Made by a program: the position numbers and the translations under genes. This document shows positions 8,416 through 16,042 of a stretch of 34,768 bases of DNA, piece after piece. Location of the stretch: positions 1 to 34,768 of the forward strand of contig JAIPFM010000038.1 of the NCBI GenBank assembly GCA_021736645.1, in the 5' to 3' direction. Positions within the stretch are counted from its first letter, which is position 1, and each line of letters starts with the position of its first letter. Origin of the DNA: Phycisphaerae bacterium (GTDB lineage: Bacteria; Planctomycetota; Phycisphaerae; Sedimentisphaerales; Anaerobacaceae). The notes under the pieces were generated by a model that ran no database searches, had not been told where the DNA came from, and worked only from the letters and a program-made list of their open reading frames with translations.

Positions 8416-9339
8416 TTGAGAAAGAGCATAGCGTCTCCAGTGCTCATGTCAGCGGACTGCGCTCAATTCTGCAGCATGCAGCCGAATTCGAAATTCATGC
8501 CTCCACGTGGATTCCTTCAATGGCCCATTTTCGGGGTAAAAACATCACTCCAAGCCCTTGGATTGGAGAATGACGAACAGCTCAAAGAGATCACCGAAAA
8601 AAACGATCCGAAGGCCATCGTCAGAGAACTCACGTGCTGCGGCCAATACACGAAACTGGGCCGAGACACCATCAACGGGGTGGAGGTCGAGGGCATAGAG
8701 ACCGACAACCCACGCTTTGGTGCGACACTGTTTGAAGAAGGCAAAGCACGCCTCTGGGTGGCCACTGACACAGAATTGCCGGTTTTGATAGAGTTGGAAG
8801 GAACCGCTGCAGGAGGCACCGTACAGATCAGCCTGACCCTGGACAGCTTTGACTGGAATCCCGGCCTGCTGGCCGAAGATTTCGAGCCGGTCATACCGCC
8901 TGACTATACGTTGATGGCGGAGGTGGACCTCTCCGGCAGTGTCGAAGCCGTGATCAAGGGATTGCGGGGATTTTCAGTCATCACCCAAGGCCGGTATCCA
9001 GCCAGTCTGGATCTGATGACCACCGCCAAGGAAATCAGCGAGGCCTTTGCTGAACTGCGTCAAAGCCAGGGTAAAGCCCCGGAAGAACCACCCACGCAGG
9101 AGGAGATGGAGAACATACTGACCATCCAGGGGGCCTGCCTGTTCTACGGCAAGCTGGTCCAGGAAGACAAGGATGTTGCCTATTACGGCCATGAAGTCAC
9201 ACCCCAGGACGCAGAAAAAGTGTTGATGCGGTGGAAGATTTCGGAGGAACAGTACCGCGTGATCTTCGCGGATCTGTCCACACTGGATGTCAGCCCCGAT
9301 GAACTGGCCCGGCTCGAAGGGCAGCCACAGATTCAGTAG
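8416..9339 (+). CDS. LolA-like domain protein, probably missing its N-terminus
   Basis: The open frame gives 307 residues from a TTG at 8416; an ATG at 8446 is the other option and neither has a convincing ribosome site. From about residue 75 the protein looks like the C-terminal two thirds of a LolA/LolB-type beta-sheet protein found in planctomycetes, often near ECF sigma factors: GRDTINGVEVEGIET, then LWVATDTELPVLIELEGT, then FEPVIPPDYTLMAEVDLSG, and a conserved tail VLMRWKISEEQYRVIFADLS. The expected signal or membrane anchor and about 100 preceding residues are absent, and the first 40 residues look non-coding. With a heptamer array just upstream and an M55 gene remnant downstream, I read this as a 5'-truncated gene. 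If expressed it would lack an export signal. Confidence 0.55.
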   Translation: MRKSIASPVLMSADCAQFCSMQPNSKFMPPRGFLQWPIFGVKTSLQALGLENDEQLKEITEKNDPKAIVRELTCCGQYTKLGRDTINGVEVEGIETDNPRFGATLFEEGKARLWVATDTELPVLIELEGTAAGGTVQISLTLDSFDWNPGLLAEDFEPVIPPDYTLMAEVDLSGSVEAVIKGLRGFSVITQGRYPASLDLMTTAKEISEAFAELRQSQGKAPEEPPTQEEMENILTIQGACLFYGKLVQEDKDVAYYGHEVTPQDAEKVLMRWKISEEQYRVIFADLSTLDVSPDELARLEGQPQIQ

Positions 9340-9366
9340 TACCCACTGCGCCAGTCACACCCTAAA

Positions 9367-9399
9367 GGCCGGGCGGACTCTGCCCGGCCTCTCTCTTTC
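9367..9399 (+). terminator. rho-independent terminator
   Basis: GGCCGGGC at 9367-9374 pairs perfectly with GCCCGGCC at 9382-9389 around a 7-nt loop, followed by the pyrimidine run TCTCTCTTT. It lies 27 nt after the stop of the LolA-like gene and would end the envelope transcript. Confidence 0.85.
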
Positions 9400-9445
9400 A
9401 ATGAGGACTGACCTGACACCTGTTCCATGTCCGTACCGAATATCC

Positions 9446-9470
9446 GCTGCATGCGTCACGTGCATGCAGC
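9446..9470. repeat. perfect inverted repeat, 9-bp arms
   Basis: GCTGCATGC at 9446-9454 and GCATGCAGC at 9462-9470 are exact reverse complements around a 7-nt spacer GTCACGT. No T-run follows on either strand, so it is not a standard terminator; a protein-binding or recombination site is possible. Confidence 0.6.
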
Positions 9471-9539
9471 AGGCCGGTCTCTGGGTCCAACAGAAGCCGA
9501 TGGAGGGACACCTGTGCGGATCGGCGCGGGCCCGATCCC

Positions 9540-9593
9540 TCAGAATTCAAACAGCTTCAGGACATCGTTGATGGTCCCCTCCTTGGTGATGCG
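9540..9593 (-). pseudogene. remnant of M55 D-aminopeptidase gene (3' end only)
   Basis: These 54 bases match 15093-15146, the 3' end of the intact M55 gene, with two mismatches. On the minus strand they encode RITKEGTINDVLKLFEF and a TGA stop; the intact gene has RITKEGTIDDVLKLFEF. Identity starts exactly at the stop codon and fades abruptly upstream of it in the gene sense, with only vague similarity up to about 9640 (an ARKE-like stretch in a shifted frame). It is either the relic of a second M55 gene or a short duplication. Confidence 0.8.
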
Positions 9594-9969
9594 GGGACCC
9601 GATACGCGCCAGCACACTTGTCATTTCTTTACGGGCGCGGCAATTTCCTGGAAAAAATTCTTGTATCAGTAGACTAAAAGCCTGTGCGTGGGTGTTTCCA
9701 TCTTGGTTCAATGCCCAGGTTTTCGAACACACAAGAGCGCTGTCAGCGACCAGCAAGGAACCGCGATTAACAATTGAGTTCACTGTCATCAATTTACTGA
9801 GAGCACCTCACAAAATGAGTCTGCATTCGAACGGCTTATTATGCCACTGGACGGCGTCAGGCTGCATCGATCCCCAGGGGACCTGCTTCGCCTTCCTTGC
9901 CAGAATCAAAAACGCTGGTTCTCGGTGCGACGATCATTTTGTTGGGGGCTCTAAAGAGAGGAGTCCACA

Positions 9970-12264
9970 ATGGCGGCAAAACAGGCTAATCTCTGTCATG
10001 CAAAGTTGCTTCTAATCGTCTTGGCCCTGCAATCCACTCTACCGGTCATGGCCGCTGGTATTCTGTGGCCTATTGCCGAGGGAGGCAACGGACACACATA
10101 CCAACCGATATCGGCTGGAACACTCATTGCGTGGACTACAGCGGATCAGTTGGCCAGAGAGGCAGGCGGGTATCTGGCAACCATCACATCAGACGCGGAA
10201 AATGAATTTGTCTTCAATTTGGTGCGCGATGATTACAGCTACTGGTATGTCTGGTTTGGCAGTAATTATTATGGCCCCTGGCTCGGGGGGTATCAGTTGC
10301 CCGGGTCATCCGAACCAGCCGATGGCTGGGCCTGGGTCACTGGCGAACCCTTTGTTTTCGAGGCATGGAACTCGGGCGAACCCTCGAATACAGCCGGGGG
10401 ATTGAACGAAGACCGCATCCATTTTGCAGGCAGTGGCCGGCCTCAGGCCTTCTGGAACGATCAAATCAGTTTTGACGGTGTATTCGGCCCCATCGCCTTT
10501 GTCGTGGAGTATGAGCCCGTCACATTTGAGGCGGAAGATGCAGAATTTTTTGAGGCAGGATCAGTGGAGACAGTCTTAAGCGGCTATTCAGGCGATGGAT
10601 ACGTGGCACTGGATGGTCAGGTGGAGGACCCCCTTGGATGGCCCATCAATACACGGGCCGTGGGGCCGCACACCTTGGTCTTTCACTATGCCAACACAGG
10701 ATTGAATCCTGTGCCAGTCAATATCATTGTCAATGGTGCAGGCCTTGCACAAGGGCTTCTGGAAACGGATGCCATGGGTGAGGAGGCATGGAACAGCCTG
10801 GCAGTCTGTGTGTATCTCAATGCAGGCAACAACCTCATAGAACTGGGTCTGCCGGCGCACAGCCAGGGAATTGCCCTTGACAAATTGACCGTTCTCAATG
10901 AATCCATGAACCTGATGGATCTCAGGTCAGAGATCATGGATTGTGACGGGCCGGACTTGGCTTCCAGGGCCAATGCCCTGGATCGTAGTATTGACACCTG
11001 CTGGTATGTGGACAGTTTTCCCGAATCCCTTGAAGTGGATCTGGGAGACATCTATCCACTCAACCACGCCAAGATCGTCTATGGCGACGGTGCCGCCTGC
11101 CAGTACAGGATAGAGGTCAGGACCGGCCTGAAAGACATCTACACACTGGCGGTCGATCAAACAGAGGATGCCGCATCAGTAGACGCTGCGTGTCACTTCA
11201 ACACGGTTCTGGCAAGGTATATCCGATTGACGGTCACAGGCATGGTCGAGCCCGAGAATTCGGGTGCCGAGATCGCAGAGTTTCAAGCCATGGCCAAGCC
11301 TGAATATGCAGCCATTACAACGGAGTCCGGACAGTACCGCACGATCCAGCAGGCAGTCGACGCAGCACAGGACGGTGACGTGATCACCCTCCAGCCAGGG
11401 TTGTACACAGGCCCGGGCAATGATGCCATCAATATGAAAGGCAAGGCGATCACCTTGACCTCGATCGATCCTGAGGATGAACTGGTCGTGACCCGCACCA
11501 TCATTAAAGGTGACACCCCTGCACTGGGCGCCATCATGTGTTTCAACAAGGAAACACATCATTGTCTGTTGAGTGGCTTGACCGTGACCGGGGCCCGGGC
11601 CGGAATCTACTGCGAAGCAGCATCGCCCCTGGTTCGCCACTGTCACCTTGTGGAAAATCTTGGGGCAGGCATAGAAATGCTCAATCGCAGCAAACCCACG
11701 ATTGACCATTGCCTGATTGCAGGCAATCGTCATACGGGCGTGTACACGAACCCCACAGGCCGACGGGGGAATCTCAGTGCACCTGTTATTCAGAACTGTA
11801 CGATTGCAGACAACCTTGGCTTTGGCATTGACGGGGGCAGTCCCCTGGTCGTGGTCAATTCGATCATCTGGTCCAATGGACATCTGACAGAAGGTGTGCA
11901 GATTGCAAACAGCGACCCGCTTTTGTCGTACTGCTGTCTGCCCGGCCAATGGGAGGGTGCGGGCATTCTGAATCATGATCCTTTGTTTGTACGTCAAGGT
12001 CTCTGGGAACCTGTCCCACAGGATCTTTGGAGCGGGCCGGAAGATCCCGGTATGCAGTACATCGCTGGCGATTATCATCTGCAATCGGAGGTCGGCTTTT
12101 GGAACGCAAGTGACAGCGCCTGGCTCACCAGTCCGATGAGCAGTCCCTGCATCGACGCCGGAGATCCGGACTCGGATTGGACTCAGGAGCCTGCACCCCA
12201 TGGGAGTCGACTCAATATGGGCGCGTACGGAGGCACATTGCAGGCCAGCCTGTCTTCGCTCTAG
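9970..12264 (+). CDS. secreted multidomain adhesin-like protein: C-type lectin, CBM6/35-like, discoidin-like, right-handed beta-helix
   Basis: 764 residues with a signal peptide ending near LPVMAAG. Residues about 31-185 are a C-type lectin-like domain (NGHTYQPI at the start, TTADQLAREAGGYLATITSD, then EDRIHFAGSGRPQAFWNDQ). About 185-315 resembles a CBM6/CBM35-type domain (VTFEAEDAEFFEAGSVET). About 318-445 is an F5/8 type C (discoidin)-like domain (NALDRSIDTCWYVDSFPESL). About 450-764 is a right-handed beta-helix beginning YRTIQQAVDAAQDGDVITLQ and ending in the signature SPCIDAGDPDSDW / LNMGAYGGTLQAS common in planctomycete exported proteins. It probably binds glycans outside the cell; no catalytic site is evident. 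AGAGGAG supports the start. It precedes the next beta-helix protein gene by 88 nt. Confidence 0.8.
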   Translation: MAAKQANLCHAKLLLIVLALQSTLPVMAAGILWPIAEGGNGHTYQPISAGTLIAWTTADQLAREAGGYLATITSDAENEFVFNLVRDDYSYWYVWFGSNYYGPWLGGYQLPGSSEPADGWAWVTGEPFVFEAWNSGEPSNTAGGLNEDRIHFAGSGRPQAFWNDQISFDGVFGPIAFVVEYEPVTFEAEDAEFFEAGSVETVLSGYSGDGYVALDGQVEDPLGWPINTRAVGPHTLVFHYANTGLNPVPVNIIVNGAGLAQGLLETDAMGEEAWNSLAVCVYLNAGNNLIELGLPAHSQGIALDKLTVLNESMNLMDLRSEIMDCDGPDLASRANALDRSIDTCWYVDSFPESLEVDLGDIYPLNHAKIVYGDGAACQYRIEVRTGLKDIYTLAVDQTEDAASVDAACHFNTVLARYIRLTVTGMVEPENSGAEIAEFQAMAKPEYAAITTESGQYRTIQQAVDAAQDGDVITLQPGLYTGPGNDAINMKGKAITLTSIDPEDELVVTRTIIKGDTPALGAIMCFNKETHHCLLSGLTVTGARAGIYCEAASPLVRHCHLVENLGAGIEMLNRSKPTIDHCLIAGNRHTGVYTNPTGRRGNLSAPVIQNCTIADNLGFGIDGGSPLVVVNSIIWSNGHLTEGVQIANSDPLLSYCCLPGQWEGAGILNHDPLFVRQGLWEPVPQDLWSGPEDPGMQYIAGDYHLQSEVGFWNASDSAWLTSPMSSPCIDAGDPDSDWTQEPAPHGSRLNMGAYGGTLQASLSSL

Positions 12265-12351
12265 GCGGAGAGCCAGCGCAGGTTTTTGGCATGGCTCACA
12301 GGTGACGATTTCGTCAAATGAATGGTGGTCCCGGTCCTGGAGGTAAACAAC

Positions 12352-14760
12352 ATGAAAACCGGAATTCTATGTGTATCGATTGTTTTGCTCATGGTGTCTT
12401 CAGGGTACTGTGATGATGTCAATCCCCTGGCTGATGCAGGGTTGTCCAGGTACGCCGGTTCAGAACCCATTCAGTTGGACGGCACTCGGTCGATCGCGCC
12501 ACAGGATTTCGGGCCCCTGACCTATGCGTGGCAGCAGGTGGCCGGCCCCCCCGTGATCCTGTGGCATGCAGACAGCCCCACGCCCACAGTGGGTGGTTTT
12601 GTCCAGACAGACGCTGTGCAGCGATGTGACTTTGAATTGACTGTCACCGACAGGAACGGCCGTACAGCACAGGATACTGTTGAGGTGGTGATTGTGCCCG
12701 AATTTGGCCCAAGTACCCTGGCATTGGCCAATAACGTGTTTGATCCGAACAAGCCCCTGTTCATTTTTTTTACGGGTGGAAGCACATGCGCTGACGGCGG
12801 CGGAGAGCTGTTGGATGATCCCGGATTCCTGGCACTCACGAATCATATAGGTTTTCCTTTGGGATACAGCCCTGATCCGGGATCGGACCCCAGGACCTTT
12901 AACAGGTATGCGCACATGATCATTGTATACCTCTCCAGTGTGGCCCCGGACTACCAGCAGCCCATTCAAACCTGCGGATTCAGCGCAGGGGGCATGCCTG
13001 CCCTGGATCTCGGGGTACACATGAACCAGACCTATGCGGATGCCAGGTATGCCGTGAACCGCGTCACGCTGTTGGACGGGGGATTCTGCCTGGGGACCTA
13101 TGGCCAGCCCCGGACAAGGGTCGAGACCTTCGCTCAACATACCGCAGCCGGCGAAGCAGGCTGGATAGACAACTACACGACCAACAGCGGCTATCTGTAT
13201 CCGAATGTTCTGAATGTCTTCCTGCCCCTGTCGCACGGCGGCTGTGCCCAATGGTATTTCAATTCATTTGCCACCATGGATGACAACCGCATTTACAATG
13301 GCATTACAGCCGGGGCCTATCTCTCCCTTCTGGGGCCGGGCCGGCACCTGCAACTGGCGTCCACTCCCGGTGAACAGGTCTACAGCTTCCGGTGGAACGG
13401 GTCCGAAACCCAGGGGGTCATGCTGCTCGCAGATGCAGCGCATTCGGCCAGACTGCTCCAGCCGATCACACTGACAGGGCCCGAAGACGGCTGTCGAGTG
13501 GATGACCGGGGTGTCTTGCTCACGTGCGATGCAAGTCTGAATGCCGATGGCTATCAACTGCTTTTTGGACGTGATCCCTACCACATGACCCATCTCTTTT
13601 CTGATACGGAGTCGCCGCCTGATACCGTGGTCAAGACATTTCCCTTTGAGCACACCTGGTGGACTGTCAAGGCCTACGACACATACGGTTCCACCATCCA
13701 CGCGGATCCCAGGTACATCGCGGCAGACACAGTTGCGGCTCAGCCTATCGAGAATGTCACGACTGGACAGACGTATGCCTCCATTCAGCAGGCCGTGCTT
13801 GACGCGCGCTCCGGCGATGAGATCGTGGTAAGCCCGGGCACCTGCCAGTATCTGGAGAATATTGAGATCAGGGATAAACACCTGACCCTCCGGTCCACAG
13901 ATCCCTGTGATCCCGCGGTCGTGGCTGCCACTGTGATCCATGGCGGTTCGCGACACTCGACCGTGACTCTGTCCGGAGGTGACAAGGCCGGCGTGGTGAT
14001 AGACGGTTTCACCCTCACTGGGGACATGGCTTGCCTCTCCTGCCTGGATGCCGTATCCACCACAATCAGGCGCTGTACCATGGCAGGCACCGGGACCACG
14101 GCCATAGAATTCTGGGGCTGCGAACCCACGCTCATTGACTGTCTCGTGCTTGGAGATGTGGTGGACAATGCCCTTGTCGCACATTGGAAACTGGACGAGG
14201 CACAGGGATCCTCTGTGCTGGACAGCGCAGGTGAATTCCACGGCACGGTCCTTGGAGAAGAAGAACCAGACTGGCAGCCTGATCGAGGTCGTGTGAATGG
14301 CGCGATCCTCCTGGACGGTATGGATGACAGGATCCAAACACTCGGTGTATTGAATCCCAACGAGGGACCTTTCAGCGTGTTCGCCTGGGTCAAGGGGAGT
14401 GATGCAGGGCAGGTCATTCTCTCTCAGAACGACGGTGCCAACTGGCTCTTGACCGATCCTGTGCACGGCAACCTACAGACGGAACTTCGAAGTGGGGGTC
14501 GCAGGGATGGGCCGGTCTTGACCTCTCAAGTGCATATCACAGACGGCAACTGGCATCACATTGGCCTGACCTGGGATGGTTCAATTCGAACCCTCTACGT
14601 GGATCATGCGCCAGCGGCCACGGACACAAACGCACAACTCAATCTGAAAGACGCCAGCGGCCCCTTCCACATAGGCGTCAATCACAAGCTCGAACCAGGC
14701 ACCTTCTGGTCCGGCATGCTGGATGACATCAGGATCTACGATCGAGTGGTCAAACCGTAA
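12352..14760 (+). CDS. secreted multidomain protein: PKD-like, alpha/beta-hydrolase, FN3-like, beta-helix, LamG
   Basis: 802 residues from the ATG at 12352, which has CTGGAGG nine nt upstream; a longer frame from 12322 lacks this. The signal peptide ends near SSGYCD. Residues about 24-117 form a PKD-like domain (NPLADAGLSRYAGSEPIQLDG, LTYAWQQVAGPPV). About 120-345 looks like a serine hydrolase of alpha/beta fold: oxyanion-side FIFFTGGSTC, nucleophile elbow CGFSAGGM (Ser211), candidate acid Asp242 in LLDGG and candidate His295 in LPLSHGG. About 375-460 is FN3-like, 465-600 a short beta-helix (TYASIQQAVLDARSGDEIVV) and 605-802 a LamG/concanavalin-like domain (VAHWKLDE to LDDIRIYDRVV). Substrate unknown; the combination suggests an extracellular esterase or peptidase with glycan-binding parts. 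Confidence 0.75.
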   Translation: MKTGILCVSIVLLMVSSGYCDDVNPLADAGLSRYAGSEPIQLDGTRSIAPQDFGPLTYAWQQVAGPPVILWHADSPTPTVGGFVQTDAVQRCDFELTVTDRNGRTAQDTVEVVIVPEFGPSTLALANNVFDPNKPLFIFFTGGSTCADGGGELLDDPGFLALTNHIGFPLGYSPDPGSDPRTFNRYAHMIIVYLSSVAPDYQQPIQTCGFSAGGMPALDLGVHMNQTYADARYAVNRVTLLDGGFCLGTYGQPRTRVETFAQHTAAGEAGWIDNYTTNSGYLYPNVLNVFLPLSHGGCAQWYFNSFATMDDNRIYNGITAGAYLSLLGPGRHLQLASTPGEQVYSFRWNGSETQGVMLLADAAHSARLLQPITLTGPEDGCRVDDRGVLLTCDASLNADGYQLLFGRDPYHMTHLFSDTESPPDTVVKTFPFEHTWWTVKAYDTYGSTIHADPRYIAADTVAAQPIENVTTGQTYASIQQAVLDARSGDEIVVSPGTCQYLENIEIRDKHLTLRSTDPCDPAVVAATVIHGGSRHSTVTLSGGDKAGVVIDGFTLTGDMACLSCLDAVSTTIRRCTMAGTGTTAIEFWGCEPTLIDCLVLGDVVDNALVAHWKLDEAQGSSVLDSAGEFHGTVLGEEEPDWQPDRGRVNGAILLDGMDDRIQTLGVLNPNEGPFSVFAWVKGSDAGQVILSQNDGANWLLTDPVHGNLQTELRSGGRRDGPVLTSQVHITDGNWHHIGLTWDGSIRTLYVDHAPAATDTNAQLNLKDASGPFHIGVNHKLEPGTFWSGMLDDIRIYDRVVKP

Positions 14761-14997
14761 AGACATCTGGATAGCGGTGTTCTTGCAGGCTGTACCAGGA
14801 CGTCCATGTTCTTTAAGCTTCAGATCCCTAAGGGCGTGGCCCCACGAATGCTGCAAATCCTGCGCTCCAGCGTCAGCGCCCCCCTGGGGCCTTTGACATC
14901 TGCGACAATCAGTTGTTGGTTGTGGGCTATTGGTGACAATTGCCCCGGGGGCCAAGCGCGAAATTTGTGGATCAAGCAGTTGAGTCGCTTCGCTCCG

Positions 14998-15066
14998 GTT
15001 TTCAGTACACAGTAAACAGTATAAAAACACCCTTTTTTCTGAAAACTGAACACTGAAAACTTTACA
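14998..15066 (-). repeat. degenerate heptamer arrays (NNNNCAG and CTGAAAA units)
   Basis: On the plus strand units read TTTTCAG, TACACAG, TAAACAG, TATAAAA, then after a C/T stretch CTGAAAA, CTGAACA, CTGAAAA, CTTTACA. The second part, 15046-15093, is 42 of 48 identical by my count to 22335-22382. Confidence 0.7.
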
Positions 15067-15069
15067 CTA

Positions 15070-15092
15070 CGGGGCTTTTCTCAAAAGTCCTG
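15070..15092 (-). repeat. 23-nt hairpin element, copy A
   Basis: A stem of ten pairs (two or three G-T) with a 3-nt loop: CGGGGCTTTT / AAAAGTCCTG. It directly abuts the stop codon of the M55 gene at 15093. Copies B and C lie at 22359-22381 and 22398-22420. No clear U-run follows on the gene strand, so it is not a textbook terminator. Confidence 0.65.
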
Positions 15093-15986
15093 TCAGAATT
15101 CAAACAGCTTCAGCACATCGTCGATGGTCCCCTCCTTGGTGATGCGGCGGCTCTTTTTTTCAGGACCCTCAAAGACCAGATACTCCTTCCTGGCCTGGAT
15201 GGGGACTGCGAGGGTGTAGGGCCGGCACAGTTTGATGGCAGCCACAGCCCGCCTGGCCCCCTCGTACAGGGCCTGGCGTGTCTCTTCGAAGGGATAGAGT
15301 GCCGCGGCCTCGCGGGCCAGACCTCGTTTGACGGGGACGGTGACACAGTGGGGCCCGAAGAAGGTGGTGGCCTCCCGGCAGGTGGCCTCGTCCCCAGTGG
15401 CCATGATGGTGGGCACGCCGTAGTGGCCGGCTATGGCAGCCACCTGGGCCAGCTCACCGGACTCGACGCCGTTGTACCAGTAGCGATTTTCCGGACGCGA
15501 CGACTGGGTGTGACAGAGCACGCCGTCGGGCGTGCCCATCATGGCGTGGGCACCCAGTTGGATCAGGCCGGTAAAAGACGCATCGAGTCCCGGCATCAGG
15601 CCCGGACGCGGTTTGCCTGTGATGTAGACGGCGCCCGGGGCCATCAGGTGCGGCACAAAGGCCTGCGATCCGTGCCCGTCCACCACCACGATCTCGTCCA
15701 CGTGGGCGTCCCGCAATCCCTTGACCACGGCTGCAATGTCACCCATCAGGTACTCCTTGGCTGTCTCGCCCAGGGGATGGCCCGGCTCACGCGTTTGATC
15801 GAATTTGTACACACCGCTCGCGCCTTCCAGGTCCGTCAGGATATAGATGCGGACCGGAGCAGCCGCTGCTTGCGATGTGAAGCAGGTCAGTGCCATGAGA
15901 CAGCACAGGCCATGGCCCAAGAAAAATCTGCGTCTCATCGTTCGTCGCACGCCCATTGATCTTGAACCGTTCTTTTTGTTTTTCAT
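15093..15986 (-). CDS. exported M55 family D-aminopeptidase (DppA-like)
   Basis: 297 residues. A basic N-terminus and hydrophobic segment ending TSQAAAA mark export, unlike cytoplasmic Bacillus DppA. The zinc ligands of family M55 are visible: Asp52 and Glu54 (TDLEG), His105 (DGHGS), His147 (LGAHAMMG) and Glu178 (NGVESGE). His159 in GVLCHT lies where the family has a further active-site His. M55 enzymes release N-terminal D-amino acids such as D-Ala-D-Ala, so peptidoglycan or D-peptide scavenging outside the cytoplasm is likely. GAGGA lies nine nt before the ATG. It ends the long minus-strand cluster, 56 nt after the GH110 gene. The 3' end of this gene has a near-identical copy at 9540-9593. 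Confidence 0.85.
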   Translation of the reverse strand: MKNKKNGSRSMGVRRTMRRRFFLGHGLCCLMALTCFTSQAAAAPVRIYILTDLEGASGVYKFDQTREPGHPLGETAKEYLMGDIAAVVKGLRDAHVDEIVVVDGHGSQAFVPHLMAPGAVYITGKPRPGLMPGLDASFTGLIQLGAHAMMGTPDGVLCHTQSSRPENRYWYNGVESGELAQVAAIAGHYGVPTIMATGDEATCREATTFFGPHCVTVPVKRGLAREAAALYPFEETRQALYEGARRAVAAIKLCRPYTLAVPIQARKEYLVFEGPEKKSRRITKEGTIDDVLKLFEF

Positions 15987-16042
15987 GTTAAATTCCTCAT
16001 TAGCTTGGGATAAACCTATAACTCCTGCCCACAGCGATGTGT

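Larger units (their letters stand above)
9340..9969. other. 630-bp gene-poor gap with rearrangement traces
   Basis: The gap contains the terminator at 9367, a perfect 9-bp inverted repeat at 9446-9470, a second 7-bp inverted repeat (GGATCGG / CCGATCC) at about 9516-9536, and the M55 3'-end copy at 9540-9593. The rest, including several short open frames on both strands, shows no recognisable protein. The last 20 bases carry AGAGGAG before the next gene. Confidence 0.6.
14761..15092. other. 332-bp convergent intergenic region rich in heptamer repeats
   Basis: It lies between the converging LamG protein gene and M55 gene. No gene is recognisable. At 14907-14937 there is a short array of TGTTGGT, TGTGGGC, TATTGGT units; at 14998-15066 a longer one; at 15070-15092 a hairpin that abuts the M55 stop. 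Small open frames here look spurious because they run through repeats. Confidence 0.65.

Noticed and set aside
9547..9792. 81-codon minus-strand frame over the M55 remnant
   Set aside because: It uses a different frame from the conserved peptide and has no recognisable content.
15070..15092. Hairpin elements as ordinary rho-independent terminators
   Set aside because: No U-run follows the stem on the gene strand at copies A and B; a 3'-end role remains possible, but not as a textbook terminator.
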